Notes: generated from the letters alone by a model not told the origin. A DNA stretch of 64,000 bases from Tretioscincus oriximinensis (GCA_022410635.1 JAJVDF010000654.1:101985-165984); one strand, 5' to 3'. Shown: positions 52,611-63,078, numbered from the stretch's first letter. Numbers and translations: made by a program.

Positions 52611-52834
52611 CGAAGGATGCATTTCTAACATTCTAGGGTGTTGTTGCTAGGCAGAGGTAGAGGAAAAAATCCAGGGAAATTGGAGTTTGNTTGGATATGC
52701 TCAGGTGGCCATAATTCCAGTTGCCTATACCCCAGCCTGAGTGGCCACAATTTCAGAGCTTTGTAAACTTGAGCTAGACCAGTGTTGTGGTTAGAGGGTC
52801 AGGCTCTTATCTGCTAAACTCCCAGTTAAATTCA

Positions 52835-53210
52835 TAAGGACATGTGAAGATCCCTGCTGAATAAGAACATAAGAACATAAGAGGAGTCTGCTGAATTGGG
52901 CCAAACCCGTCTAGTCCAGCCTTCTGTCTCACACAGANGCCCACCAATTGCACCTGGGCAGTCTGGGACAGGAGAAGGCAAAATCTTCACTTGTTCTCGA
53001 CNCCCTGCAAATGGCATATCAGGAATCCTGCCTGTTGCTCCATCCCAGAGGCAGCTTCCAGACATCTATCCTAGTAGCTACGATTAATACCCTTGGTGTC
53101 CATGAACTTGTCTAATCCTGTCATAAAGCTATCCAGTCTGTTAGCTACTACCACCAAAGGCTGATGTAAGGCTGCAGCCCATCTAGTCCAGCATTTTGTC
53201 TCACACAGGA
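52835..53210 (-). mobile_element. CR1-like LINE 3' end plus extra fragment
   Basis: agaacataagaggagtctgc, cccaccaattgcacctgggc, ccatgaacttgtctaatcct. A second inverted scrap (53165-53210, gcagcccatctagtccagca) follows. Confidence 0.7.
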
Positions 53211-53490
53211 TCATTGGTCTGTGGAATTTACTTCCAGAAGAAGTGGTGGTAGCAGCCTACGGAGGTTAGATTTGGCAAATTCGTGGAAGCCAAGGATATA
53301 AATAACTACTAGGACTTGATACAGCCTCCAAGATGGAGCAACAGGCCACATTCCTGAAGTATCATTTGCAGGAAGTCAAGAACAAATGAGGGTTATGCCT
53401 TCTTCTGCTTGAGACTTCCCAGGGCAGAATGCTGGACCAGACAGGCCCTGGTGCCACTCAGCAGGGCTCCTCTTATGTTCTTATGTTCCC
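53211..53490 (+). mobile_element. CR1-like LINE 3' end with tail
   Basis: atcattggtctgtggaattt acttcc, gatggagcaacaggccacat, cctcttatgttcttatgttc. It is head-to-head with the previous copy. Confidence 0.75.
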
Positions 53491-54195
53491 ATATGGGTTC
53501 CTTTAGGTATTTAAGCTATGAGGTGTTAGAAGACCCCTTGCTAGATATTCTGAATCCAGTCTAATTCAGCTACTCCTTTGATAGCGCCTGTTAATTATGA
53601 TTTCAATATTTAATTATGATTTCTGCTCTTTATTCTTTTATTAGCTAGATATTCAAATATTCGAGTTTAAAGTTTAAATATTCTATTGTCTTTTCCACTT
53701 TCCAGAGCGAAAGGCGAGCAGATCGTGGATTTTCATTTAGATTACTGTACATGAATAACAAAAGGTGGAGCTAAATGGGGGCTAAATAAAGTCCATGAGA
53801 TCACATGTTCTGCCCTTTTATCTGCTTCCCTCGTTCCTCTTTTGGATAACAAGGCCTCCATTGATGCGCAGCAGGAAAGAGGTAGGGAGGGCAAAGGAAA
53901 GGGGGTGTCACTGTCACCCCAATGGCCCCCGGTCACTTCTCCATGCTCCTTAATGTGATGTTCCCACCAACAGAGAAAAGCAGAAAAACACAGTGATCTC
54001 ATGATTCCAGAACTGACTCACACAAACAACACCAAGGAATGGGCTGGAATGAGATGATGGGCGGGAGGAAGGGAAGAGGACAGGGTGAAGTCAAGGAAAG
54101 TCAAGGGAGAAGGAAGCGGGTGTAAAGGCATGGGGCGCATAGATAGGAGTAGAGGAGATGGACATAGTCCCCCTCCACACGATATGTTCAAAACC
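53491..54195. other. No recognisable element
   Basis: AT-rich then mixed; no shared repeats. Confidence 0.3.
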
Positions 54196-54199
54196 ACAA

Positions 54200-54490
54200 T
54201 GGCACCAAGAAGAAGAGAAGAAGAGGAAGACGGAGGAGGAGGAAGAAGAAGAAGAGAAGACGAGGAGGAGAAAGAAGAAGAAAAGAAGAGGAGGAGGAAG
54301 AAGACGAGGAGGAGGAGGAGGAAGAAGACGAGGAGGAGGAGGAAGAAGAGAGGAAGAGGAGGAAGGGGAAGAAGAAGAGGGAGAAGAGGAGGAGTAAGAA
54401 AAAGTAGAAGAGAAAGAGGAAGATGAAGAGAAGAAGAAGAATTAGAAGAAGAAAAAGAGGAGGAGGACAAAGAAGAAGAAGAAGGAGAAC
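54200..54490. repeat. Polypurine tract (GA-rich), about 290 bp
   Basis: Nearly pure A/G on the plus strand with GAA, GAG, GAGGA and occasional GACGAG units. All frames across it are repeat translations. Confidence 0.9.
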
Positions 54491-55280
54491 TAGGGTTGCA
54501 TTCACTTGACGTTTCCTTATCTGGTTCTTGCCATGATGTTCCAACATCTTCCTTCTTCAGCCATTCTTATTAGAGGTGTTTTTGCTCCTGATTACTAATA
54601 TTTTAATCAATTGTATAAGTTAGCATTGCTTCAGCCACATTAGCCTTAGCTTTGCATAGAACTATTATTGTGATACATATGTAAGCATTTGATAAAACAA
54701 ACCAAGCTATTCCCATCCTTGATTACATATTGTAAAAATGTGCTGGTTCTTTATGCAGACCTAAACACTTGCAAGGACATCCTCTGTTTTTAGAGCGGTC
54801 TGTTCGTAACGGTCCGATTGTTTAGTCACTGAAAAGAGTGACGGTGTGGGTGGGTGACTTTAGAGACAATTAGATACTGCAATGGAAGCAGAATACATAT
54901 AAACTTGTTTTGAGCATTCTGTGTCTGGGCTGTACTTTTCTTTTAATAAAGCAGATTTGGTGAAGGAAGGGTGGTCATATTTTTCCTGGGAGACTTTGCC
55001 CCCTNCTCACTATCTGAAAGACTCTGATGACGTTTTTTCATGTGCTACAGCCGAGTATTCCCCTTCTAAGCTTTCATGTGCTGAGAATACTCAATCAAAG
55101 ATAACAGGGGGAGAATCTCAAATACTTCCTGCTTTAGCCCTCATTGAGCATGCCCATGATTACATCCTGACTATCCAGTTCTATGATCCTGGTAACTCGT
55201 CTCTCTGTTCTGTTTAAAGATTTGTTTGAGACAGGAGGAAGGTACGTCTGGTGTTGCTTGTTGATCTTTCAGAATATAAC
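54491..55280. other. No recognisable element
   Basis: A 98-codon frame (54921-55217) has one unknown residue and no domain. Could be exon-like, but splice context was not convincing. Confidence 0.3.
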
Positions 55281-55289
55281 TCAATTGTG

Positions 55290-55640
55290 TTCAATTGTAC
55301 CCTACATTTCTCACCTGAAGGGACTAAAGACAACTTACAAACTATTTATCTCCCTGAAGAAGCAGATGAAGAAGTAGACATGTCTACGAAAGCTTATGCC
55401 ACCCACTTTTCCCCTGTTAGTCTATAAGTGCTACTAGCCCCTTTGGTGGACTTTCTACTGGACTAACATGGCTATTTCTCTGAAATTATTTATCTCCCTA
55501 TCACATTGTGATGGTACCTATTAATCTACTTGCAATTGCTTACTTTTGAACAGCTAGATTGGCTGAAGCTAAGGCCAGTAAGGAGCACTCACTCCTCTCC
55601 ACACATGGACCTCGAATGACAGACCACGCTGTCTCTTAAG
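55290..55640 (-). mobile_element. tRNA-derived SINE, split by family P
   Basis: cacctgaagggactaaagac on the left and cacattgtgatggtacctat, cttgcaattgcttacttttg, ggctgaagctaaggccagta on the right. The two parts meet when 55356-55499 is removed. Confidence 0.6.
55356..55486. mobile_element. Family P insertion, 131 bp, with 13-bp duplication
   Basis: tgaagaagtagacatgtcta cgaaagcttatgcc, gttagtctataagtgctact agcccc, ggactaacatggctatttct. Flanked by exact tatttatctccct (55343-55355, 55487-55499). A duplication of this length points to LINE-type integration. Confidence 0.75.
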
Positions 55641-56010
55641 TTCCAACATAACCAGTCACAAGAACCATACATACGTACCCTTATCTTTTCGCAAACAAAC
55701 AATTAGAAAAGCTTTAAATTCAGATGGAATAAAGATGATGACTAACCAGGAAGTAAATACTGAGCAGGCTCAATATGCGATTCTGCATTGTCTTGTGCTA
55801 GCATCTTCTTACGGTATCCTGGTAATCCTGTTAAGCATTGTACACAAAATGAAGGCTTCTCTCTCTCTGTGGCTCCAGGGATAGCCATTTTGGAAAGCAT
55901 CTTCTGGGAGTTTCATGAAAATTCTGTTGGCATGTGGGGTGGAGCAACCATGATATTGATAACATAGTAGGAAAATATTGTGTGCCTACAGCCATAGTGT
56001 CAAGAAGATC
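55640..56010 (+). repeat. Family X copy
   Basis: ctaaccaggaagtaaatact gagcagg, tgcgattctgcattgtcttg, tatcctggtaatcctgttaa. Confidence 0.5.
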
Positions 56011-56309
56011 ACAAGGAAGAGAGTGCAAAGGGAAACANTTTGCAAGAAGAGTCCTTGGGGTTGGCAACTGGTGCAATGAATAAAATAAGAAAACCTCAAC
56101 ATAATATGTATGCATCGAAATTTTAATTCAACTTTATTCCATTTTTAGAGTGAGAGAGCATCATAAGTAACAAAAGGCACGTGGGAGAGTTCAACATTCT
56201 GAAGTATAACAACCAATGTCAGGGCTTGGAACGTTGGCAGCCTTCAGACACCAGAGTCCTAAGTTGATAAAATAGAAAACAGGGGGAAATAATTAAGAGA
56301 GAGTTCTCT

Positions 56310-56580
56310 GGGTAGAAAGACACTGGAAGTGGAATACCCCAGGGTTCAGTACTGGGACCAGTATTGGGAGAGAAAGGAAGAACAAAGGAAGGAAGGAATG
56401 AAAGATGGAAGGGTAGGAAGGACAACAAAGAAGAAAAAGTAAAGAAGGAAAAGAAGAAGGGAGGAAAGGAAAATGTAGAGAAAGAAGGGGGTGGATGGAG
56501 GTATGGATGGGAGCAAGGGGGAGGAGGGACTAGAGCTTGTTGCATTACTGTAATAAAATGGGCTAATTCCACTTGTAAGA
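56310..56580 (+). repeat. CR1 RT fragment plus polypurine tract, composite
   Basis: gaagtggaataccccagggt tcagtactgggaccagt encodes SGIPQGSVLGPV of CR1 RT. A GGAA-rich tract (56365-56515) follows at once, then ggatgggagcaaggggg, actagagcttgttgcattac and ctaattccact. Confidence 0.65.
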
Positions 56581-56790
56581 GCATAAAAGGACTAGAGCCC
56601 ATCTAGTCCAGCATTCTGTCTCACCTGGTGGCCCACCAGCCGCACCTGTGCAGTCTCAAGCAGAAGAAGGCAAAGCCCCCCCCCCCCCCAGTTCTCAGCT
56701 TCCTGCAAATGATATTTCATGAATCCTGCCTGTTGGCCATCCCTCAGGCAGGATCAAGAGATCCGTCTTAATAACTGCTGATAATAAAAC
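56580..56790 (-). mobile_element. CR1-like LINE 3'UTR, minus strand
   Basis: agcccatctagtccagcatt, gtgcagtctcaagcagaaga, cctgcaaatgatatttcatg, with a C-homopolymer interruption at 56677. Confidence 0.65.
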
Positions 56791-56794
56791 CACG

Positions 56795-57300
56795 AATATT
56801 TTGTTGCCCCTAAAAGCCATGTTGAACGCCACATGGCTCTTCTCTATCCTCTGAAGTTTCTCCTTTTTTCAGTTCCCTCTAATGGGCCATAAATTTCTCC
56901 ATACTGTAGCCCAATGATGCCGCAGCAATTAGATGACCTTCTAGCCACTTGCGCCTATCATTCAGCTTGGAGCACAATAGGGCAATTAATCCCTGACCTT
57001 TCGCTCTTTGTCTCCGTCTCCTCAATGCCGCAGTAGCCCGTGGCAGAGACTGGGGGCCTGGAGCTCCAACTGTTTCTATTAATTGAGACGGAGAGCTCAG
57101 GAAGGGACGAAAAGCTTTAATGCACAAGAGGAAGTGGAAGGCTCCCAGCATGTAGAAGAATGTGGCCAAGGCTTTAAGTCTCCTACACAAGGAGCTCTTC
57201 AAAGCAAGCTGGGTCCCCCCATTGTCCGTTCAGCTGTTTCGAAACATTGGCTGCATTCGCACTGGGTGGAGGGGGGAAGAAATCCGAATTGGAAAACAAT
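56795..57300. other. Candidate conserved non-coding element
   Basis: Repeat-free. Contains homeodomain-type cores (gcagcaattagatgacc, gggcaattaatccctgacc, ttctattaattgagacgg). No open frame with motifs. Whether it is conserved across vertebrates cannot be judged here. Confidence 0.35.
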
Positions 57301-57499
57301 GAAAGAGATTTAAATCCGCTTTGCTGTTTTGCCTGGTCCCCTGCTCCATTGTAGAAGCGAATCAGCGGCTTCACAGGCCAGGAGGCAAACTGTGGAATAG
57401 GCCGTAGGTGCTCACCACACGAGCAAAAAACAGTGTGGCATTTTAAAAAAAAATTAACACCTGCTTTTGCGCAAATCTCCACTTGTGTCAAAGCAGAGG

Positions 57500-57600
57500 T
57501 GAAGAACATAAGAGGAGCCCTGATGGACTGGGACACCTGTTCTTGACTCTGAATGTCTCTGGCTCCATCCTGGAGGCAGGATCAAGAGATCCATTCTAGC
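57500..57600 (-). mobile_element. CR1-like LINE 3'UTR fragment
   Basis: gaacataagaggagccctga, tgactctgaatgtctctggc, catcctggaggcaggatcaa. It is cut by the microsatellite at 57600. Confidence 0.6.
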
Positions 57601-57928
57601 AGAAGCAGAAGCAGAAGAAGATGATGATGACGATGACGATGACAATGATGATGACGATGGCTTTTTATACCCCGCTGTTTTCAGAACTCAGGTGCAATTG
57701 ATGAGACAGATGGTCTAGATTTGACCAGCAGGGCTCCTCTTATGTTATTACGTTCTTACAATTACCCTATCCTTCTCTTTCATAGTCTACATTTTGGCAA
57801 TGCAAATTCAGTGATCACTTTAGGACATGCGTCTGCCCCTCCCGTGTTCCTTTTTCCCCATTGCCACCACAAGGTCACACAAATCTACCATCAGCCCCTT
57901 CAAGATTGAAAACCTGGACCCTGCCTGC
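57600..57928 (-). repeat. Inverted-duplicate block, copy 2, with (GAT/GAC)n
   Basis: 57660-57928 matches 12268-12533 inverted: ctacattttggcaatgcaaa, ccattgccaccacaaggtca, cccttcaagattgaaaacct. The adjoining triplet array (57600-57660) is AAGCAG/GAT, versus ATC/TTC in copy 1. Confidence 0.7.
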
Positions 57929-57954
57929 TCAACAACAGCAACAAGAAGGGAATC

Positions 57955-58130
57955 AAAGTGGCATACATAACCATCTGTTCTTCCCTTCTCAATAGACCCC
58001 TTGTGAAGTAGGTGGGGCTGAGAGAGCTCCGAAGAACTGTGAGTAGACTATGGTCACCCAACTGGCTTTTGTGGAGTAATGCAGAATCTAACCAGGTTAC
58101 TTCCAGATAAGCACCTGACACTCTAACCAT
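57955..58130 (-). mobile_element. Sauria-type SINE, minus strand
   Basis: cttgtgaagtaggtggggct gagagagctcc, gtcacccaactggcttttgt, acctgacactctaaccatga. Confidence 0.75.
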
Positions 58131-58157
58131 GATAATGATATATGATATAGTAAGGAC

Positions 58158-58241
58158 TCTAATAATAATAATAATAATAATAATAATAGCAGCAGTAGCA
58201 GTAGCAGTAGCAGTATTGTTGTTATTGTTATTGTTGTTATT
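58158..58241. repeat. (TAA)n-(GCA/GTA)n-(TTATTG)n microsatellite
   Basis: Nine TAA units, then AGCAGT units, then TTGTTA units, ending at the stop codon region of the LINE at right. Confidence 0.9.
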
Positions 58242-58684
58242 GTTATTGTTAATCAATGTTTATTGTTTCCAAATGCCGGCTGAGATCTTTTGGCACAGCA
58301 CCCCATGTGCCCATTACCACTGGGACCACCTGTACTGGTTTATGCCACAGTCGTTGCTGTTCGATTTTGAGATCCTGATATCGGCTGAGTTTCTCCTGTT
58401 GTTTTTCCTCAATTCTTTCGTTACNTGNTANGGCGACNNCCGNGATCNACACTTTTTTCTTTCCACGATGGTGAGATCCGGTGTATCGGGTTCCAAAACC
58501 TTCTCAGTCTGAATTCGAAAGTCCCAGACTATTTTGGCAGGTTCGCTTTCAACCACGTTTTCGGGTTTATGATCCCACCAGTTCTTTACCACTGGCAAAT
58601 GGTTGTGTTTTATTATTGTTGTTGCTGTTGCTGTACTGATTTTATTTCCTGGGAGGCAGGTGAATGGCGACCCATCTTGAATAG
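58242..58684 (-). pseudogene. R4/Dong-like LINE 3' end: restriction-like endonuclease domain remnant
   Basis: Minus strand, from 58684 down: HNHLPVVKNWWDHKPENVVE, then AKIVWDFRIQT, PDLTIVERKK, a region masked by Ns (58425-58447), ADIRISKSN, then SRYQDLKIEQQRLWHKPVQV, VPVVMGTWGAVPKDL and a stop just before the AT-rich repeats. The PD...(D)...K layout and the VPVV-x-GxxGAV ending are those of the restriction-like endonuclease at the C-terminus of R4/Dong-type retrotransposons, which cut the target DNA for insertion. The second acidic motif cannot be read because of the Ns. The element is truncated upstream by, or abuts, a foldback element at 58685. The adjoining TAA repeat is the target reported for Dong. 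Alternatives: another LINE of the R2/R4 group. Confidence 0.6.
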
Positions 58685-58862
58685 GCTGACCAGATGAACC
58701 CTTTTGAGGCAGGGTAGAAACCCGNTTTTGGAGTGCCTTACGGGTTTTGCTGAGGAAAAAATATTTCAAAAAAAGATTTTTTTTTGAATTTTTTTTCTGT
58801 TTTTAATATTTTTTTCCCTCAGGAAAAAACGGGAGGGACTGTAAAACCAAGTTTTCTTCAGG
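58685..58862. mobile_element. Foldback MITE, family G, right end missing
   Basis: aataggctgaccagatgaac, gttttgctgaggaaaaaata, mirrored by tttccctcaggaaaaaacgg gag; the outer right arm is absent. Confidence 0.55.
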
Positions 58863-59610
58863 AACCATTCTGGTGAGACGGGATCTTTACCAGCCAGACT
58901 TTGATAAATGGCTTGAGAATTACACCAGCAAGCAGAAGCATTTCCTTCTTAAGAGGGGTAGAAAAGTCTTCTTCTTCCTACGCAGGGCAAGTGGACGGGG
59001 GACGGGGGGGGCACAGAGGGAAATCTGTGGCAGATACAGCAATGCGCCCAAACAATGGAGCCCTGTCCTCCGTGCACCGCACACCCGTGCCTTTGCAACA
59101 AAGGCCTCACACACAAGGGAGCGGACTGTGAAGCTCCCATCTGCTTTCATCCGTGACCCCTGGGGGCAGGCAGGGTCGTGAGGTCATCCCACTTAAACTC
59201 CAATTTTTTAAGCCAGAAATAGCGTGGGGAAGCAGGAGAGGGTAACCCAGCGCAAGGGTCTCGGGATCTTGAAGGGGAGATCTTTGACTGGACCACTTCA
59301 TTCGGCCTTCGGCAGACACAACGTAACCCCCCACCCCACCCGCCCCGGGTTAATAAAAAATGGGTGTCGTTATGAATTACAACCACTCTTCACAAGCATC
59401 TTTTTACATTCTGATAGTGGAACATGTGATGCTTTGAGAAGGCAGGCAAGACTCATGGGTAATGGGAGCAGACGCCAGGCTGCCTTCTCAGCCGCATTCG
59501 TTATCTCTACGCAACAAATCTTTGGCCCACCACACCCCAGGAAACGAGACCCTCAGGGTTTCTGGGGCAGCAGCAAAGGAATCTATGGGGGGCTTCTAGG
59601 GCCAGAGTGG
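58863..59610. other. No recognisable gene (750 bp)
   Basis: Frames of 102 and 139 codons (58873-59181, 59224-59643) lack motifs; the second runs into CR1-like sequence, so it is not a gene. Confidence 0.35.
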
Positions 59611-59614
59611 AGGT

Positions 59615-60020
59615 CCCATATAGTCTCTATCACGCAACCCTAGGACCAGGGGGCATTCCTCAAAACAGGTGGGGAGGACAGAAAGGAAAGTATTTTTTCA
59701 CCCAGAGAGTCANCGGCCTTTGGAATTTACTTCCAGAAGAGGTGGTGGCAGCTAGCAGCCTGGATCGCCTTAAGACAGGATTAGACATGTTCATGGAAGC
59801 CAAGGATATAAAGAGCTACTAGGATGGATTTCTGGATGATGCCTCCGGGATGGAGCCACAGGCAGCGCTCCTGAAATACCCTTTGCAGGGAGTCATGAAC
59901 AGGGACATAGTTTGCCTTCTTCTGTTCCAGACTGCCCAGGTGCACCTGGTGGGCCGCTGTGTGAGGCAGGACCACATGGGCTCTAGCCCGATTCAGTAGG
60001 GCTCCCCTTATGTTCTTGGC
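59615..60020 (+). mobile_element. CR1-like LINE ORF end and 3'UTR with tail
   Basis: Encodes WNLLPEEVVAASSLDRLKTG and DMFMEAKD in frame, then gatggagccacaggcagcgc, ctgcccaggtgcacctggtg, cccttatgttctt. Confidence 0.8.
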
Positions 60021-60190
60021 AATGTCGACAGATACCTGATATCAGTTGCACACCTCAAAGCAAAGACTCGTCCCACTTCAGATTCAGGCTGATTATGGCT
60101 ACCCAAACAGTTTTCAATCTTGAGTGGAAAGACAGAAATAAATGGGCTAAATCAAAGTCACAAGGCAGTATTTTGTTTTATTTCAATGTA

Positions 60191-60259
60191 TACTGCTCAA
60201 AACAATTAAGGGAACACTTAGTGTTACACTGTTGTGTTGTTCCCTTGTTTTGAGCAGTA
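60191..60259. mobile_element. Tc1-like MITE, 69 bp, TA flanked
   Basis: TACTGCTCAAAACAATTAAG ... TTGTTTTGAGCAGTA with TA at 60189-60190 and 60260-60261. The core is a GGGAACA/TGTTCCC stem. Shorter sister of 2431-2513. Confidence 0.8.
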
Positions 60260-60375
60260 TATTTTAAATGATTTATATCCTGCCCGTCACCATTGGTCCC
60301 AGGGCAGGTGACAAAAGATCAAGAAAATTAAAAAAGATAAATATATAATAACAAAATGTTTAAAATGGTCCATAT

Positions 60376-60399
60376 CCTCCCTCCCTCCCTCCCTCCCTC
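60376..60399. repeat. (CTCC)n microsatellite
   Basis: Six CTCC units. Confidence 0.85.
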
Positions 60400-60439
60400 A
60401 CACCCCTCCGGAAGGAAAGAATGCAGAGGCAGACTNGAG

Positions 60440-60695
60440 AAATGCATGAGAATCTCATGTGATCTCTGAGATAACATACCATTGCGCGCAATCAGAGATC
60501 TCACAGATATCTGCACAAGAAAATTTGCTCCACCCTGATTCCAACCCACTTTACCTGAAGTGACATCATTTTTATGTGACTTTCTGGCCCGCCCAGGAAG
60601 TGACATCACAAAAATTTCTGTCTTGAAATCTGCCATTTTCAGGCTCCCCGCCAGAGACTCCCGTTCAGGTAAACTGCCATCATTATGCAGCCACA
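60440..60695 (+). repeat. Family Z copy
   Basis: acctgaagtgacatcatttt, caggaagtgacatcacaaaa, ccattttcaggctccccgcc agagactccc. Confidence 0.5.
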
Positions 60696-60699
60696 GTAT

Positions 60700-60905
60700 T
60701 TAAGTGTCGAAAGCCTGGATGAAGCGATATTTTTTACCACACAGTAAAGGCGCCTGGTGAGCTTCTAGAGGAAAGCTGTTCCAGAGTGTGGGGGCCACCA
60801 CAGAGAAGACCCTCCTGGCTGCCCCTACCCCTTGCATCAGAGCACGGGCAGGTCTTTATAAGAGGAGGTGGATCTTCAGAAAGTCAGATATGTCAGATGA
60901 ACTGA
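60700..60905 (+). repeat. Unnamed retroposon-like segment
   Basis: gctgttccagagtgtggggg ccaccacagagaagaccctc resembles a widespread squamate repeat, but I cannot assign a family. Confidence 0.35.
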
Positions 60906-60959
60906 CAGGTGACTATCTTAAAGATAAAGAGGATGTAAATAAAGATACCAGAAAAAGAT

Positions 60960-61239
60960 AGACTGACCAGATTTTTTGGGCCCCAAACTGGGGTAATTAA
61001 CACTCTCACTAATTTGCATATTCACAACTATGAAATCACCCCACCTGAGGGGTGGGTGCCTTCAGGAGCTGCTATCGGTTGCCAAAGCCCCTCCTTAGAG
61101 GCAGCCCAGTGAGTTTAAAAAAGATGCAAATAATTTTTTTNAAAAAAAATTTCCTGAGCAAAAAACAAAATCCCCCCCAAGGGTAGGGCAGACACCCCAA
61201 AACCTATCTTCCCCACCAAAAGGGGTCATCTGGTCAGCC
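60960..61239. mobile_element. Foldback MITE, family G (long form)
   Basis: Ends agactgaccagattttttgg and aggggtcatctggtcagcc (inverted). The interior holds extra sequence (about 61000-61110) absent from the other copies. Confidence 0.55.
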
Positions 61240-61339
61240 AAGAAAAAGATGAACGAGAAACTGGTCTAACGATATGTTGTCAACGAAAGAGATGGGGGGG
61301 AACTGAGCTATTAAATATGATATAGTTGGTCCTGAAGCA

Positions 61340-62335
61340 CATCCAATTGGAAGACTGTTTCAAGTGGTGTACCACAAGGGTCTGTCCTAGGCCCAGTGCT
61401 ATTTAACATATTTATAAATGATCTAGATGAAGGAATTGAAGGAAAACTTATCAAATTTGCTGATGGCACAAAAATAGGCGGTGTTGCTAATACTAAACAA
61501 GATAGAGATAGGATTCAGAAAGATCTAGACAAACTTGAACAATGGGCTGAAACTAACAGAATGGTATTTAAGAGAGAGAAATGCAAGATCCTACATCTGG
61601 GCAAAAATAATGAAAACAGCACATATAGAATGGGAGGAATATGTCTGAACAGCAGCACAGGTGAGAAGGACCTGGGTGTTTTGGTAGATCACAGATTAAA
61701 CATGAGTCAACAGTGTGAAGCAGCTGCAAAAAAGGCAAACACAATCCTGGGATGTATCAAGAGGAGTATAGAATCTCGCTCACGTGAAGTAATTATTCCT
61801 CTCTACAGTACTTTGGTACGACCACACTTGGAGTACTGTGTTCAGTTCTGGGGGCCCCAATTTAAAAAGGACATTGATAAACTAGAGCAAGTTCAAAAGA
61901 GAGTTACAAGGATGGTGAGTGGTCTGGAAACCATGTCGTATGAGNAACGGTTAAAGGGATCTGGGGATGTTTAGCCTGCAAAAGAGAAGACTGAGAGGAG
62001 ACTTGATAGCTGTCTACAAATACCTGAAGGGCTTTTGACAGAGCAGAGGGATCAGCCTTGTCCTCATTAGCACATGGAAGGACTAGAAACAATGGAATGA
62101 AACTGCAAGGGAGGAGATTTAGATTAGATATCAGAAAAAACTTTCTAACAGTCAGGGTGATAAACCAGTGGAACAGTTTGCCACAGGGGGTGGTGAGTTC
62201 GCCTTCCCTGGAAGTTTTCAAACAGAGACTGGACAGTCATCTGTCTGGGATGGTTTAATGAATCCTGCATCGAGCAGGGGGTTGGACCCAATGACCCTGG
62301 AGGTCCCTTCCGACTCTATGATTCTATGATTCATA
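61340..62335 (+). mobile_element. CR1 LINE, 3' kilobase, best preserved copy
   Basis: 5'-truncated CR1: reverse-transcriptase C-terminal half, then 3'UTR (ggatggtttaatgaatcctg, cgagcagggggttggaccca, gaccctggaggtcccttccg). It ends with the diagnostic 8-bp repeat actctatgattctatgatt. Confidence 0.9.
61360..61974 (+). pseudogene. CR1 ORF2 reverse-transcriptase remnant
   Basis: CR1 ORF2 makes the DNA copy of the element's RNA at the nicked chromosomal target. Visible in order: GVPQGSVLGPVLFNIFINDL (finger/palm), KFADGTKIGG (the catalytic box), FKREKCKILHLGKNN, EKDLGVLVDHRLNMSQQC (palm end) and YSTLVRPHLEYCVQFWGPQF (thumb). The catalytic box should be F-A-D-D; here the second Asp is Gly, so this copy could not polymerise DNA. 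The frame is then lost after RLKGSG near 61960, while the next part of the protein continues in another frame to about 62255. The N-terminal endonuclease and the first palm motif are missing. Confidence 0.85.
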
Positions 62336-62617
62336 AGGAAGTACATTATTTTCTGATACCTTATTTTCCGATTAGTGGAATTAGCCTGTTGCTTTATGGT
62401 AATGCAATGAGCCCCAACCACTCCTCCTGTATTGTTAATGTGAATGGTAATAAATGAAATTATATGACTGTGTAAACTCATTATGTAATGTGTAAACAAA
62501 ATAAAAAACCCTCAATGATTCAGGCTGCATCCAGGTAGGGTCAATAATTTGCTTGAAAGTCAAATTTCTGTTGCATTTTCCTCACCTGGTTGTTGTATAA
62601 GACTAGCATCTGCATCT

Positions 62618-62700
62618 GGCCATGGTCACACACATGCTTTTAATCCATCTTCAACCTTGAAGAATTAGACTGTAAACCAGAAACACTGGGGGGGGGGGGG
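62618..62700. mobile_element. Palindromic MITE family V, left half, plus poly-G
   Basis: cacacacatgcttttaatcc atcttcaaccttgaag aattag, then ccagaaacact and 12 Gs; the right arm is missing. Confidence 0.5.
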
Positions 62701-62912
62701 CAGTTTCTCTGTGCGCACTGGCAACAGACATCTCCCACTGATTACTTATCTTGGGTCAATCACATTTCTTTAAAATTCTCTCAGCTCTGCCTACTTCACC
62801 AGGCATCTGTTGTGGAGGCAGCAACAAATACTATGTGCTCCGTCCTTTGGTTGCCCACCCTGAGACCTTTGGGATAGAGAGGGGTATAAGTACAAATAAA
62901 TAAATAAATATT
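62700..62912 (+). mobile_element. Sauria-type SINE, head decayed
   Basis: cttatcttgggtcaatcaca, tctcagctctgcctacttca cc, ccaccctgagacctttggga tag, ggggtataagtacaaataaa. Confidence 0.7.
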
Positions 62913-63030
62913 CTGACGCAAAGAGAAAAGAGGGAGATTATTCAATAAATTGAAAATAATCAATAAATTGAGGCTTCTGCCATGCTCAAATATAGCCACA
63001 TGGTGGCGCTGTCGTGCTAGAAACTAACAG

Positions 63031-63078
63031 TAATTTCACCTTCTCCAAAGCTGCTATTATATGGAGAAGGTGAAATTA
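63031..63078. repeat. Short perfect hairpin (17-bp arms)
   Basis: taatttcaccttctcca (63031-63047) and tggagaaggtgaaatta (63062-63078) are exact reverse complements around a 14-base loop. Confidence 0.8.

Noticed and set aside
54085..54426. Arg/Glu-rich frame and its Ser/Leu-rich antisense partners
   Set aside because: Polypurine tract translated in several frames; no initiation or splice context.
59224..59643. 139-codon frame as a candidate gene
   Set aside because: Its 3' end runs into CR1-like sequence and no motif is present.
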